Assembly: GCF_000801295.1 (NCBI RefSeq) | Contig: NZ_AP012978.1 | Location: 1,984,001-2,048,000, forward strand | DNA from: an endosymbiont of unidentified scaly snail isolate Monju | GTDB taxonomy: Bacteria > Pseudomonadota > Gammaproteobacteria > Chromatiales > Chromatiaceae | DNA: 64,000 bases | Direction of reading: 5' to 3' | In this document: in pieces, positions 1 to 9,833 of the stretch | Position numbering within the stretch: position 1 is the first letter of the stretch | How the letters are laid out: each line of letters opens with the position of its first letter | Translations under genes and position numbers: made by a program | Notes under the pieces: generated by a model | The model's input: the letters and a program-made list of their open reading frames with translations, nothing else | Databases searched by the model: none | What the model was told of the DNA's origin: nothing

Positions 1-937
1 CCTGCGCGAGCTGCTGGAAATAGGTGCTGGTGGTGCGTCCACACCCCGGACAGGCGATCACCGCCGGCATGAAGGCACGCAGCCCCATGGATTGCAGGAT
101 CTCCTGTGCCACCCGCACCTCCTCGGCACGGTCACCGCCCGGCTCGGGCGTGAGCGAGATGCGGATGGTATCGCCGATGCCTTCCTGCAACAATACCGCC
201 AGCGCGGCGGTGGAGGCAACGATGCCCTTGGAGCCCATGCCGGCCTCGGTGAGCCCCAGGTGCAGCGCATGATCGGTGCGCTCCGCGAGCAGGCGATAGA
301 CCGCAATCAGGTCCTGCACACCGCTCATCTTGCACGAGAGGACGATATGGTCACGCGACAGGCCGAGCGCTTCGGCCTTGTGTGCGCTCTCCAACGCCGA
401 GGCCACCATGATTTCGCGCATCACGGCATCGGCATCCAGCGGTTCAGCGCGCTGCGCGTTCTCGTCCATCATGCGCGCTACCAGTGCCTTGTCCAGCGAG
501 CCCCAGTTGACGCCGATGCGTACCGCACGGTCATAGCGGATGGCCGTCTCGATCATGGACGCGAACTGGGCATCCTTCTTCTCACCACTGCCCACGTTGC
601 CAGGATTGATACGGTACTTGGCCAGCGCCTCGGCGCAGGCCGGGTGTTCTGCCAGCAGGCGATGACCGTTGAAGTGGAAGTCCCCGATCAGCGGCACCTC
701 GACCCCGGCCGCGTCCAGTGCATCACGAATCCGCGGCACTGCCTCGGCTGCTTCCGCCGTGTTGACAGTGAGTCGAACCAGTTCGGAGCCGGCGCGTGCC
801 AGCGCCCTCACCTGTGCGACTGTGGCCTCGACATCCGCCGTGTCGGTGTTGGTCATCGATTGCACCACCACCGGCGCACCACCGCCCACCGCCACCTTGC
901 CGATGCGCACCTGTACTGTCCTGTGACGCGAAATCAT
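1..937 (-). CDS. ispG: 4-hydroxy-3-methylbut-2-enyl diphosphate synthase, 3' part outside window
   Basis: IspG (GcpE) carries out the [4Fe-4S]-dependent reductive step of the MEP isoprenoid pathway that makes HMBPP. The reading frame starts at ATG 937, preceded by GGGAG, and runs off the left edge after about 312 of the roughly 370-420 residues usual for bacteria. The N-terminal barrel shows [23 protein letters not shown] and GVNWGSLD. Two of the three cluster-ligand cysteines are present in ACPGCGRT close to the edge; the third would lie beyond it. No lesion is seen in the visible part. Its neighbour sqr is on the same strand but ends with its own terminator and has its own upstream region, so ispG is probably transcribed separately. 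Confidence 0.96.
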   Translation of the reverse strand, partial: MISRHRTVQVRIGKVAVGGGAPVVVQSMTNTDTADVEATVAQVRALARAGSELVRLTVNTAEAAEAVPRIRDALDAAGVEVPLIGDFHFNGHRLLAEHPACAEALAKYRINPGNVGSGEKKDAQFASMIETAIRYDRAVRIGVNWGSLDKALVARMMDENAQRAEPLDADAVMREIMVASALESAHKAEALGLSRDHIVLSCKMSGVQDLIAVYRLLAERTDHALHLGLTEAGMGSKGIVASTAALAVLLQEGIGDTIRISLTPEPGGDRAEEVRVAQEILQSMGLRAFMPAVIACPGCGRTTSTYFQQLAQ

Positions 938-1026
938 GCCGAGTGCTCCCGAACGGGCTGGAAAGGGCGAAAAGTGTAGCAGCGACCCGCCCGGGGCGTC
1001 ACCGTGCTCTCCGTTTGTGTTGGGTT

Positions 1027-1081
1027 GTTCGCGGCGAGGACGCCGCTCCTGCGCATAGGAGACCCGTCCCCGGGCCGAATG
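1027..1081 (+). repeat. Composite REP (two GTAG-type half-units), dispersed copy
   Basis: The element has a left arm GTTCGCGGCGAGGACGCCGC followed by CTCCT, a short spacer, then AGGAGACCCGTCCCCGGGCC. Each half can fold into its own hairpin, and the AGGAG ends face each other. The same composite recurs at 16673-16917 (tandem), 29725, 52324 and 57328, with half copies at 8797 and 46179. It lies between the start of ispG and the sqr terminator. Confidence 0.8.
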
Positions 1082-1094
1082 TTCGACAGGTCCA

Positions 1095-1129
1095 ATAAAA
1101 AACCCGGCGCCCTCGCGGGTCGCCGGGTT
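1095..1129 (-). terminator. Rho-independent terminator of sqr
   Basis: Read on the minus strand, the arm AACCCGGCG (from 1129) pairs with CGCCGGGTT (to 1101) across an 11-nt loop and is followed directly by a run of T. It starts about 20 bp downstream of the sqr stop codon. Confidence 0.88.
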
Positions 1130-1150
1130 GGATCATCGGGACGCGAACCG

Positions 1151-2431
1151 TCAGTTCTTGTCCTTCAGGCGGTTGATGCCCAGCAGGCTGAGGATGTACT
1201 TCTCGTAGATGGGCTCGGAACTGCCCTTCTTCATCTTGCGCAGGAAGTACTTCTCGAAGGCGATCTTGGCCAGGTGCACCCACTTGCCCTTCTTGAACCA
1301 GGCAACATTGCGCGGCGGGATCTGCGGCAGGGCCACGAAGGCCGCACCGGTATCACCCATGTCAGCCAGGCAGATGGCATTCCAGGTGCCCTTCTGGTCC
1401 GGCTCCTTGCCCTCCAGCTCGTTGGCGATGTTGCGCACGATGGCAGTGACCATGGACTCGATCATGTGGCCGGTCTTGGGGGCACCGGTCGGCACCGGCG
1501 TAGCCTCCACCGGCGGGATGGCGATGCAGACACCAGCCGAGTAGATGCTGGGGTACTTGGGGTTGCGCTGGAAATCGTCCACGAACACGAAGCCGCGCGG
1601 GTTGCACAGCTCGAGCACGTCAACCACGGCACCCACGCCCTTGAAGGCCGGCAGCATCATGGCGAAGTCGAACTCGATCTCGTGCTGTTTCTTGACCTCG
1701 GCGTCCTCGGAGAGCTCGTCGCAATAGAGCTTGCCCTCTTCCACCTTGGTGGTCTTGGCGTTGACGATCCAGTCGATGTGGTGACTGCGCATCTCGGACT
1801 CGAGCATGCCCTTGGAGTCGCCCACACCACCCAGGCCGAGGTGGCCGATGTAGGGCTCGGAGGTGACGAACCTGATCTTGTAGCGATCACGTACCTTGCG
1901 CTTGCGCAGGTCGGCATCGACGATGAAGGCGAACTCGTAGGCCGGGCCGAAGCAGGACGCGAACGGCATGGCGCCGATGACGATGGTGCCGCTGCCCTTC
2001 TCGAGCAGCTTCTTGTAATTCTCGTATGCCTTTTCGGCATGATCGACGGTACAGATGGAATCGGTGTGGGCGTCCGGACCAGAGCCCTCGACCTCCTCGA
2101 AGGCCAGGCGCGGGCCGGTACAGATCACCAGGTAGTCGTAATCGAGCGTCTCGCCCCCCTCGAGCTCGAGCTTCTTGTTCTCGGCATCGACCTTCTCACA
2201 GCGCTTGGCGACGAAGTTGATGCCCTTGCGCTCCAGACGCGGCTTGATGTCGAAGGTGATATCGCTGCGGTCACGCCAGCCAACGGCGATCCAGGGGTTG
2301 GACGGCACGAACTGGAAGTACTCCCGTTCGTTGACCACGGTGATCTGGTGTTCACGACCGAGCGCGTCCCTCAACTCATAGGCGGCCGGCATGCCGCCGG
2401 TACCCGCACCTAATACAACAATATGTGCCAT
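1151..2431 (-). CDS. sqr: Sulfide:quinone oxidoreductase
   Basis: A monotopic membrane flavoprotein that oxidises sulfide to sulfur/polysulfide and reduces quinone. The 426 residues start with MAHIVVLGAGTGGMPAAYEL, a Rossmann FAD-binding motif. The ATG at 2431 is chosen because GGAGGG lies 9-14 bases upstream and the family begins at this MAHI; an in-frame start at 2500 would add unrelated residues. Cys127 (SICTVDH), Cys160 (PFASCFGP) and Cys354 (NAICLADMGD) match the three redox cysteines known in A. ferrooxidans SQR. The block around residues 307-330 (PPVEATPVPTGAPKTGHMIE) and the amphipathic C-terminus (FEKYFLRKMKKG) are also typical. It ends at its own terminator and follows a DUF302 gene on the same strand. 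This is the strongest evidence for sulfide oxidation in the window. Confidence 0.96.
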   Translation of the reverse strand: MAHIVVLGAGTGGMPAAYELRDALGREHQITVVNEREYFQFVPSNPWIAVGWRDRSDITFDIKPRLERKGINFVAKRCEKVDAENKKLELEGGETLDYDYLVICTGPRLAFEEVEGSGPDAHTDSICTVDHAEKAYENYKKLLEKGSGTIVIGAMPFASCFGPAYEFAFIVDADLRKRKVRDRYKIRFVTSEPYIGHLGLGGVGDSKGMLESEMRSHHIDWIVNAKTTKVEEGKLYCDELSEDAEVKKQHEIEFDFAMMLPAFKGVGAVVDVLELCNPRGFVFVDDFQRNPKYPSIYSAGVCIAIPPVEATPVPTGAPKTGHMIESMVTAIVRNIANELEGKEPDQKGTWNAICLADMGDTGAAFVALPQIPPRNVAWFKKGKWVHLAKIAFEKYFLRKMKKGSSEPIYEKYILSLLGINRLKDKN

Positions 2432-2723
2432 TGATATTGACCCTCCAAAAATGCCAACAGGGTGGCCATGGCGCGGCAGGCACCATCGCGAAGCCACCAC
2501 AAAGTTCTACAGCGCTGATCCTCGGGCGATTACAAACGGCGTCTGGAGACGCTTCTTAAGCTTTCCGGCAACGTCCCTGCACCGGGGCTCGCCTGTTGTC
2601 GTTATGTACTTTGTGACCGGATCCAGCGATACCCGATCCCGGCCGATACTACCACAAAGCCCTTTCGTCGGGCACGGAAATTCTGACACATCTGACAGAA
2701 AAAGTGGCGCCGGCCGGCGTCAT

Positions 2724-3248
2724 TCACAGGTCGCCGTTCACTCCGGCATCGATGATGCTGTAGATGGTATCGCGCACCTGCTTCGCCAAGGGCTTGAGGT
2801 CATCGGGAAGGTCCACCGCATGCAACATCATGTCCATGTTCATGGTCACCAGCCAACCCTTTCCGTTCTCGTCCTCGAGCACCGCGATACGGCAGGGCAG
2901 GAAACCGGCGAAGATCAGATCGTGCTCGACCATACGCTTGGCGATCAGCGCGTCGCAGAAGGCCAGGATACGTATGTAACGGGACTCCTCGCCCATTGCC
3001 TTGACCTGCTCGGACAGGGGCAGGTCGGCCACCAGCTTGAAGTTGAGCTGGTTGGCGCGCAGCTTCATGGAGTCGATGGCGTCCTCGATGGTCACGTCCT
3101 CGGCCAGGGGAAAACGCTGGATACTGTTGGCGACCATTTGACGGGCGACCGTCTCGTCGAACGGCGGAGTGTCGATCCTCTGTTTCTCGGCCGCCTGAAC
3201 GTTCAGCATAACCAGCAGCAACAGGGATAATAGGGCAGCGATTCTCAT
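2724..3248 (-). CDS. Secreted DUF302-domain protein
   Basis: A 174-residue protein with a clear signal peptide (MRIAALLSLLLLVMLNVQAA) after GGAGAG; the upstream in-frame extension to 3368 lacks family character, so ATG 3248 is chosen. The mature part has the DUF302 pattern: an alpha/beta start, then RILAFCDALIAKRM, the conserved FLPCRIAVLED turn with a cysteine, and a C-terminal helix. DUF302 proteins are small periplasmic proteins of unknown biochemistry. It lies upstream of sqr with a 292-bp gap that could hold a separate sqr promoter. A role in sulfur metabolism would be inferred from the neighbour only. Confidence 0.75.
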   Translation of the reverse strand: MRIAALLSLLLLVMLNVQAAEKQRIDTPPFDETVARQMVANSIQRFPLAEDVTIEDAIDSMKLRANQLNFKLVADLPLSEQVKAMGEESRYIRILAFCDALIAKRMVEHDLIFAGFLPCRIAVLEDENGKGWLVTMNMDMMLHAVDLPDDLKPLAKQVRDTIYSIIDAGVNGDL

Positions 3249-3331
3249 GGCCTCTCCTTGTACTCGGCAGGGTAGATGCACGCAGTATGCCGCAGATTCA
3301 CACGACGGGTAACGCGGACAAACCCTGACCT

Positions 3332-5032
3332 TCAGCGGGATCCCCGGGTCAACCGCCGCCACAACCAACCCTGGGGCGCCGGCTGGCCAGTGCGCACGTA
3401 GTCCAGCGCGGCATCGTGCCCCAGGTTCCAGGCCAGGCGGGTAAAGGCGGATTCCTGGCCCACCAGCAGCAGGTGATCACCCGCCGCCAGGCGGAAATCG
3501 TCGCCCGGCACCAGGATACGCTCGCCGCGACGCTCCACCATCAGCGCCATGCAGCAGAGACTGCGCTCGCGCGTCCAGGGATCGCGCAGCACCTCGCCCA
3601 GGCACACCGGCTCACCCTCTTCCAGGCGGCGCAGCAGGGCATCGGCATGTCGGGCATCGACCTCCAGCTCGCGCACGAGGGGGACCTGATCACCCAGCAG
3701 GGCGATAAGCCGGGCGACCAGTTCGCAGGCCCAGTCGTTCTCGCGATGCGCCGCCAGAGAGAAGAAACGCGAGAGCATGGGCGTAGCCAACAGGACACGG
3801 ATGCGCTCGGCGATGATGGCGCTGGGCTGCATCACCATGTCCGCGCTCACCGCATGCACCAGGTCGCGGTTCTCCGACTGGTTCTGGCGCAGGATCACGA
3901 ACAGGTCGGGACGCAGCTCGCGCGCGGTCATGACGATGGACAGGTTGTTGGCGTCGTCGTCGGTGCCGGCGATCAGGCCCACCGCCTCGTCGATGCCGGC
4001 CTCGCGCAGGGTCCGGGCCTCGGTCCCGCGCCCCAACACATAACCCGGCGGGGGCTCGCCGGTGATGTCGGGCCGCGCCTCGACCACGGTGAACTCGATA
4101 CCCTCGCGCGCCAGCCGCGCCACCATGGCCTTGCCGAAACGGCCATAGCCACAGACCAGCCAGCGCCCCTCGGCCGGCGGATAGACCGGCTCTTCCAGCG
4201 CCGCACCACGTTCCCCTCCCACCCAACGCTGCAACAGGTAGAGACAGGGCATCTGCAGGGCCAGCACCAGGTACCGGGCGAAGGTCTCGAAGGGATCGAC
4301 GATCTCGTCGGTGCCGAAGGAGGCCATGTTGTCCTCGACGTCACGCGAATCGGCGCGGCAGATCACCTTGATGTTCGGATGCAACAACTTGCTGGTGATG
4401 GCGATCTTGAGGTTGATCAGGTTGTCGTCGGTGACCGCCACCACCCCGGCGCAGGCCGGGTGCGGCAGGCCGGCCTCCTGCAGGTGCAACGGATGGCGCG
4501 CGTCGGCGGCCAGCGCCGGGACATAGTCGCGCAGGTCCTGCAGCTGGATCATGGCGATGCGCTCCTCGTCGCAGTCGAGCACCACCACGTGCTGTCCCCG
4601 CTCGGTGAAGGCGCGCACCAGGGTCTGCCCGGTCTCGCCGTAGCCGCACACCAGGTAGAAGGGCTCGCGCATCTGGCGCACCTTGCGTGCAAACAGGCGC
4701 TCGGCCACCGCGCGCTGGAAGGTCTTGTCCTGCAACAGCGAGATGATGGTGCCGATGGCATATAGCCAGGCAATGACCGTGACGTAGATGGAGAAGGTCA
4801 CCCACAGGCGCTGGGCATCGGAAAAGGGATAGGGGATCTCGCCGAAGCCGATGGTGGTGGACATGAAACTGACGAAGTAGAAGGCATGGAAGATGTCCAT
4901 GTACCAGACGTTGCCGTCGGCATCCTGCCCCGGGATCAGCGTCATCCCCAACACCGTGATCGCGTACACCGCGACCAGCGTGAGCAGCGGCAGGCGCATG
5001 CGCCGCATGATGAGGAAGACGATGTTGTTCAT
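3332..5032 (-). CDS. Potassium channel protein with two TrkA-type NAD-binding domains
   Basis: A 566-residue inner-membrane ion channel subunit. Residues about 13-32 and 78-100 are membrane helices flanking a pore loop with a near-canonical K+ selectivity filter, STTIGFGE (about 58-65). Two cytoplasmic RCK/TrkA-N Rossmann domains follow, beginning YLVCGYGETGQ (about 127) and WLVCGYGRFGK (about 294), then a TrkA-C-like domain near the C-terminus (LVPGDDFRLAAGDHLLLVG). The architecture fits Kch/MthK-like gated channels; tandem RCK domains in one chain resemble BK-type gating rings. It starts 15 bp downstream of a small broken membrane-protein gene, probably as an operon. The ligand is not deducible. 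Confidence 0.85.
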   Translation of the reverse strand: MNNIVFLIMRRMRLPLLTLVAVYAITVLGMTLIPGQDADGNVWYMDIFHAFYFVSFMSTTIGFGEIPYPFSDAQRLWVTFSIYVTVIAWLYAIGTIISLLQDKTFQRAVAERLFARKVRQMREPFYLVCGYGETGQTLVRAFTERGQHVVVLDCDEERIAMIQLQDLRDYVPALAADARHPLHLQEAGLPHPACAGVVAVTDDNLINLKIAITSKLLHPNIKVICRADSRDVEDNMASFGTDEIVDPFETFARYLVLALQMPCLYLLQRWVGGERGAALEEPVYPPAEGRWLVCGYGRFGKAMVARLAREGIEFTVVEARPDITGEPPPGYVLGRGTEARTLREAGIDEAVGLIAGTDDDANNLSIVMTARELRPDLFVILRQNQSENRDLVHAVSADMVMQPSAIIAERIRVLLATPMLSRFFSLAAHRENDWACELVARLIALLGDQVPLVRELEVDARHADALLRRLEEGEPVCLGEVLRDPWTRERSLCCMALMVERRGERILVPGDDFRLAAGDHLLLVGQESAFTRLAWNLGHDAALDYVRTGQPAPQGWLWRRLTRGSR

Positions 5033-5047
5033 GGCCCCGGTCCGGCC

Positions 5048-5367
5048 TCAGCGGCGCAGCATCACCGTCTCGATGATGAGCAGGATCACCGAGACCACGT
5101 TGGCCAGCATGGCGCCGGCCGACAGCGAGACGATGCTGGCGGTGACCGTCTCGGTCAGCCCCCGCCGTTGACGTGTACCGCCATCACCCAGACCAGCACC
5201 GCGGCGAACAGCTGCATGATCGCCACCAGGCTGGTGGCCAGCAGCACCGCGAACAGCTCGTAAACATGATGATGTGCCGGATCGTCGATCCCACCCAGCA
5301 CGAAGCCGAAGTTGAGCGTCAACGACAGCACGATGAAGAAGCCGAAGATTACCTTTTCCGGATTCAT
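5048..5367 (-). pseudogene. Small membrane protein (DUF6394-like), frameshifted and apparently shortened
   Basis: From ATG 5367 (GGGGGACAG upstream) the frame encodes MNPEKVIFGFFIVLSLTLNF, a membrane helix, then HHHVYELFAVLLATSLVA and a second helix, stopping at 5155. The sequence continues sensibly in another frame (LTETVTASIVSLSAGAMLAN, then a third helix and RR at 5048). The switch falls at a run of five G (coding strand, 5159-5163), so one base appears to have been gained or lost. Compared with the DUF6394 family as I remember it, about 20 residues are also missing between YELFA and VLLATS (near 5243-5253). The gene sits just upstream of the K+ channel gene, a pairing I associate with this family. 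Broken, or damaged by sequencing error. Confidence 0.65.
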
Positions 5368-5479
5368 CTGTCCCCCGTCCCCATTTGGTATCTTCCACCG
5401 ATCCTAGCAAACCCCCGCGCGGGGGGCTCGTGCACATGCAGGATGCCAGACCGGACGCTTCCGACCAGACAGAGAGGCC

Positions 5480-6346
5480 ATGCCAAGCGACACACCATCA
5501 CGACCGCTACCCGCCATCGTCCTGGTGATCACCGCATGCGGCGTGCTCGCCGGCATGGATGCCCTGGGCAAGCACCTCCTGCAACACCTGCCGGCGGCGC
5601 AAGTAGTCTGGGCACGCTATACCTTCCACACCGTGCTGGTGAGCCTGCTCTTCGGACTGCGCCACCACCACGCGTTTCTGCGCCCGACCCATCCCTGGCT
5701 GCAATTGCTGCGCGGCCTCTGCCTGCTGGGCGTCACCCTCGGCATCTACCTGGCACTCCGCCGAGTACCGCTGGGTGACGCGACGGCCATTCTGTTTCTC
5801 GCCCCGGTACTGGTGACCCTGCTCGCCGGGCGCTGGCTGGGCGAGCCGATACGCACACTGCACTGGCTGGCCCTCGGCCTGGGCCTGGCCGGCGTGCTGG
5901 CGGTGATCCGCCCCGGTTTCCGCGCCTTCGACCCGGCACTGCTGTTGCCGCTGGGCTCGGCACTGCTGTTGGCGGTGTATTTCGTGCTCACCCGCTGGTT
6001 GCACGGGCGCGACCGCACCCTCACTACCCTGTTCCACACCACGGTGGCCGGCAGCCTGGTCCTGAGCTTAACCGCGCCCCTCTACTGGGTGCCACCGCAG
6101 CCCGGGGAATGGCCCCTGCTGGCGGCCATGGGCCTGCTTGGGGCGAGCGGCCACCTGATGCTGATCCGCGCCTTTCACCTGCACCAAGCCTCGGCCCTGT
6201 CGCCCTGGCTGAACGCACAGGTCCTGGCCGCCGCGCTGTATGGTCTGTGGCTGTTCGGCGAGCCACTGGGCCTGCCCTTCCTGCTCGTCGCCAGCCTGAT
6301 CGTGGCCGCCGGCCTGCTCTCGCACCGTGCCTCCCGCCCATCTTAG
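5480..6346 (+). CDS. EamA/DMT-superfamily membrane transporter
   Basis: A 288-residue polytopic protein with about ten hydrophobic helices arranged as two EamA halves (residues about 10-140 and 150-280). The first half contains WARYTFHTVLVSLLFGLR and LRRVPLGDATAILFLAPVLV, typical of the drug/metabolite transporter superfamily; the second contains GLLGASGHLMLIRAFHLHQA. The start ATG follows AGAGAGG. Substrate cannot be predicted; RhaT/RarD-like proteins in this group export amino acids or other metabolites. It stands alone between the minus-strand channel genes and acs. Terminates with TAG, showing that UAG is an ordinary stop here. Confidence 0.88.
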   Translation: MPSDTPSRPLPAIVLVITACGVLAGMDALGKHLLQHLPAAQVVWARYTFHTVLVSLLFGLRHHHAFLRPTHPWLQLLRGLCLLGVTLGIYLALRRVPLGDATAILFLAPVLVTLLAGRWLGEPIRTLHWLALGLGLAGVLAVIRPGFRAFDPALLLPLGSALLLAVYFVLTRWLHGRDRTLTTLFHTTVAGSLVLSLTAPLYWVPPQPGEWPLLAAMGLLGASGHLMLIRAFHLHQASALSPWLNAQVLAAALYGLWLFGEPLGLPFLLVASLIVAAGLLSHRASRPS

Positions 6347-6463
6347 ACGAAGGTCGAATGTCGCAGCCGCGCGCCTTGACCTACGATAGGCGGTTACACT
6401 GCAGGCGCGCCGATGCCCTATCATTCGGCGACGCATCCATAAAGAGGACGCGAGGAGGCATCC

Positions 6464-8407
<1,944 letters not shown>

Positions 8408-8412
8408 CCCTC

Positions 8413-8442
8413 CGTCGCCCGCCGGGCAATTCCGGCGGGCGA
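8413..8442. other. Strong GC hairpin between acs and the downstream small gene
   Basis: GTCGCCCGCCGG and CCGGCGGGCGAC form a 12-bp perfect stem with a 6-nt loop immediately after the acs stop. There is no T tract, so it is more likely an mRNA 3' stabiliser or a partial terminator than a full intrinsic terminator. Confidence 0.5.
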
Positions 8443-8453
8443 CCCCCGAGACC

Positions 8454-8690
8454 ATGGCAGAAGAGTTTCATCGCAAGGCACTCGCCCTCTTCGAACAAGG
8501 TAACTGGGACGCCGCGCACCGGCTGATCCAGTCGCACGGCGACCGTCTCTCCTGCCTGATCCACGCCTGGCTGCACCGCGAGGAAGGCGACCACGGCAAC
8601 GCCGTCTACTGGTACGCCCGCGCCGACGAACCCTTCCCCGACAACAGCCTGGAAGAAGAACTGGAACGCCTGCGCGGGCTGATCGGCTGA
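8454..8690 (+). CDS. Small TPR-like helical protein, function unknown
   Basis: A 78-residue acidic protein, MAEEFHRKALALFEQGNWDA followed by a second helical repeat containing LIHAWLHREEGDHGNAVYWYARAD. The alternating helices and the G-W/A-Y spacing resemble two tetratricopeptide-like hairpins, which usually bind proteins. It lies 46 bp after acs across a hairpin and may be co-transcribed at a lower level. I do not recognise a named family; the coding call rests on composition, codon use and the conserved-looking helical repeat. Confidence 0.65.
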   Translation: MAEEFHRKALALFEQGNWDAAHRLIQSHGDRLSCLIHAWLHREEGDHGNAVYWYARADEPFPDNSLEEELERLRGLIG

Positions 8691-8796
8691 GCGGCATTGC
8701 GGCCTCCACCCTGACAGGGTCATGGACCCGGCTAGAGTGGAATATCCGGGCCAGCTCGCTGTTTCACCGGCTACCCGGATAGACAGGCGCCGAACC

Positions 8797-8824
8797 TTCG
8801 CGGCGAGGACGCCGCTCCCACCTA
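8797..8824 (+). repeat. Half-unit REP
   Basis: One arm of the dispersed REP family, CTTCGCGGCGAGGACGCCGC followed by TCCCACC, without the facing second half. It lies between two converging genes. A short palindrome CCCTGACAGGG lies upstream at about 8710; the same 14-base context recurs near 57466. Confidence 0.6.
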
Positions 8825-8835
8825 TCCGCCAGCGC

Positions 8836-9549
8836 TCAGGTCGCCTGTGGCGCAGAGGCGGCTGCCTTGGACTCTTCTGTGGGTGCCGCCGCACCCGCCC
8901 CCTTTTCGGTCTTCGGCGGTACAGGCTTGGCGGGCCTGGTGTCGAGCGGCACGCTCTTCGCCGCTTCGGCCTTTTCCGGCCCGGCTGAGGAGGAGGACGG
9001 TTTCTGCGGACCCTTGCCCGGTTTTGCCGGTGCGGACGGCACTACGGACCCCGGTGGCGGGACGGGATAGGGACGCCAGCCCGGTGGCGGCACATAGCCC
9101 GGTCCAGGCGGCGGTGCCCAGCCCCAGGCGGGATACGGCGGATAGGGATAAGGATAACGCCCTCTGCCCCAGCGGTCGCCGAAGGAGGGAGTCCAGCGAT
9201 CACCGAAGTGGAAACGCTGCGGCCCGAAACTGAAACGACTGGTATTGTCGTCGCCCCAGTCCCCGAAGCTCCAGCTGCGATCCCAGCCCTTGCCCTTGTC
9301 TTCCCTGGCCTTGGGGCGCGGACGGGAGTCAAAACGCCAGGTGGAGGGCTCGTCGCGAGTCCCCCAATACCAGCGAGGGTTGTAATCCCGGTAACCCGGC
9401 GGTGGATACCCCCAGGGATAGTGCTCGGGATCGTAGTCGTAAAAGCCGTTGTCGGAGTCGAATCCGAAACCGAAACCGGCATAAACCAGTGATGGCAGTA
9501 CCGCCCCCATGACCATCAGCCACCGGACCTTGCGCAAGCGATCGTTCAT
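8836..9549 (-). CDS. Secreted Pro/Tyr/Gly/Trp-rich protein, possibly sulfur-globule-like
   Basis: A 237-residue protein with a signal peptide (MNDRLRKVRWLMVMGAVLPS, cleavage likely after LVYA). ATG 9549 is preceded by GGGAGG. The mature N-terminus is glycine- and aromatic-rich (GFGFGFDSDNGFYDYD), the middle is rich in Tyr, Trp and Pro (YPYPYPPYPAWGWAPPPGPG), and the C-terminus is a low-complexity Lys/Ala/Pro/Ser tail. No enzymatic domain is visible. Sulfur globule envelope proteins of purple sulfur bacteria share the signal peptide and Gly/aromatic/Pro-rich make-up, but are not otherwise alignable here, so that role is a guess supported by the presence of sqr. Alternatives are a cell-envelope structural protein or adhesin. 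Divergent from nifJ. Confidence 0.7.
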   Translation of the reverse strand: MNDRLRKVRWLMVMGAVLPSLVYAGFGFGFDSDNGFYDYDPEHYPWGYPPPGYRDYNPRWYWGTRDEPSTWRFDSRPRPKAREDKGKGWDRSWSFGDWGDDNTSRFSFGPQRFHFGDRWTPSFGDRWGRGRYPYPYPPYPAWGWAPPPGPGYVPPPGWRPYPVPPPGSVVPSAPAKPGKGPQKPSSSSAGPEKAEAAKSVPLDTRPAKPVPPKTEKGAGAAAPTEESKAAASAPQAT

Positions 9550-9647
9550 GGCACCTCCCGGTTCGTTGTTCACCGGCCCACATATAGGTGCGATGGTCCC
9601 GGAAATCAATTCTTCGCCCCGGGGACGCGGGTGGCCTCGATGCCTGG

Positions 9648-9661
9648 CTGACCTGGATCAA
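9648..9661. promoter_or_regulatory. FNR/ANR-like box, distal
   Basis: CTGACCTGGATCAA resembles the FNR/ANR consensus TTGAT-N4-ATCAA with a perfect right half and a weaker left half. It lies 99 bp upstream of the secreted-protein start and 172 bp upstream of nifJ, 32 bp from a better second copy. Confidence 0.4.
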
Positions 9662-9679
9662 CCCCCCGCCTTCACCGAA

Positions 9680-9693
9680 TTGACCTGCATCAA
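9680..9693. promoter_or_regulatory. FNR/ANR-like box, proximal
   Basis: TTGACCTGCATCAA matches TTGAT-N4-ATCAA at nine of ten defined positions. It lies 140 bp upstream of the nifJ ATG in the divergent intergenic region. Anaerobic FNR-type control of an oxygen-sensitive pyruvate oxidoreductase is biologically sensible, though the -10/-35 elements were not located. Confidence 0.5.
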
Positions 9694-9833
9694 CCCCGGG
9701 AGCGCCAGCGCTTGCGCGCAGACCGACAGCCTCCCAAGCTGAGGGCAGCGACATAAAGTGGCTCGAAGAGCAGATCGCGACCTCTCGTTCCAGGGCCATT
9801 GTCGAATCCCCAAACCATCGCAAGACGGACACC

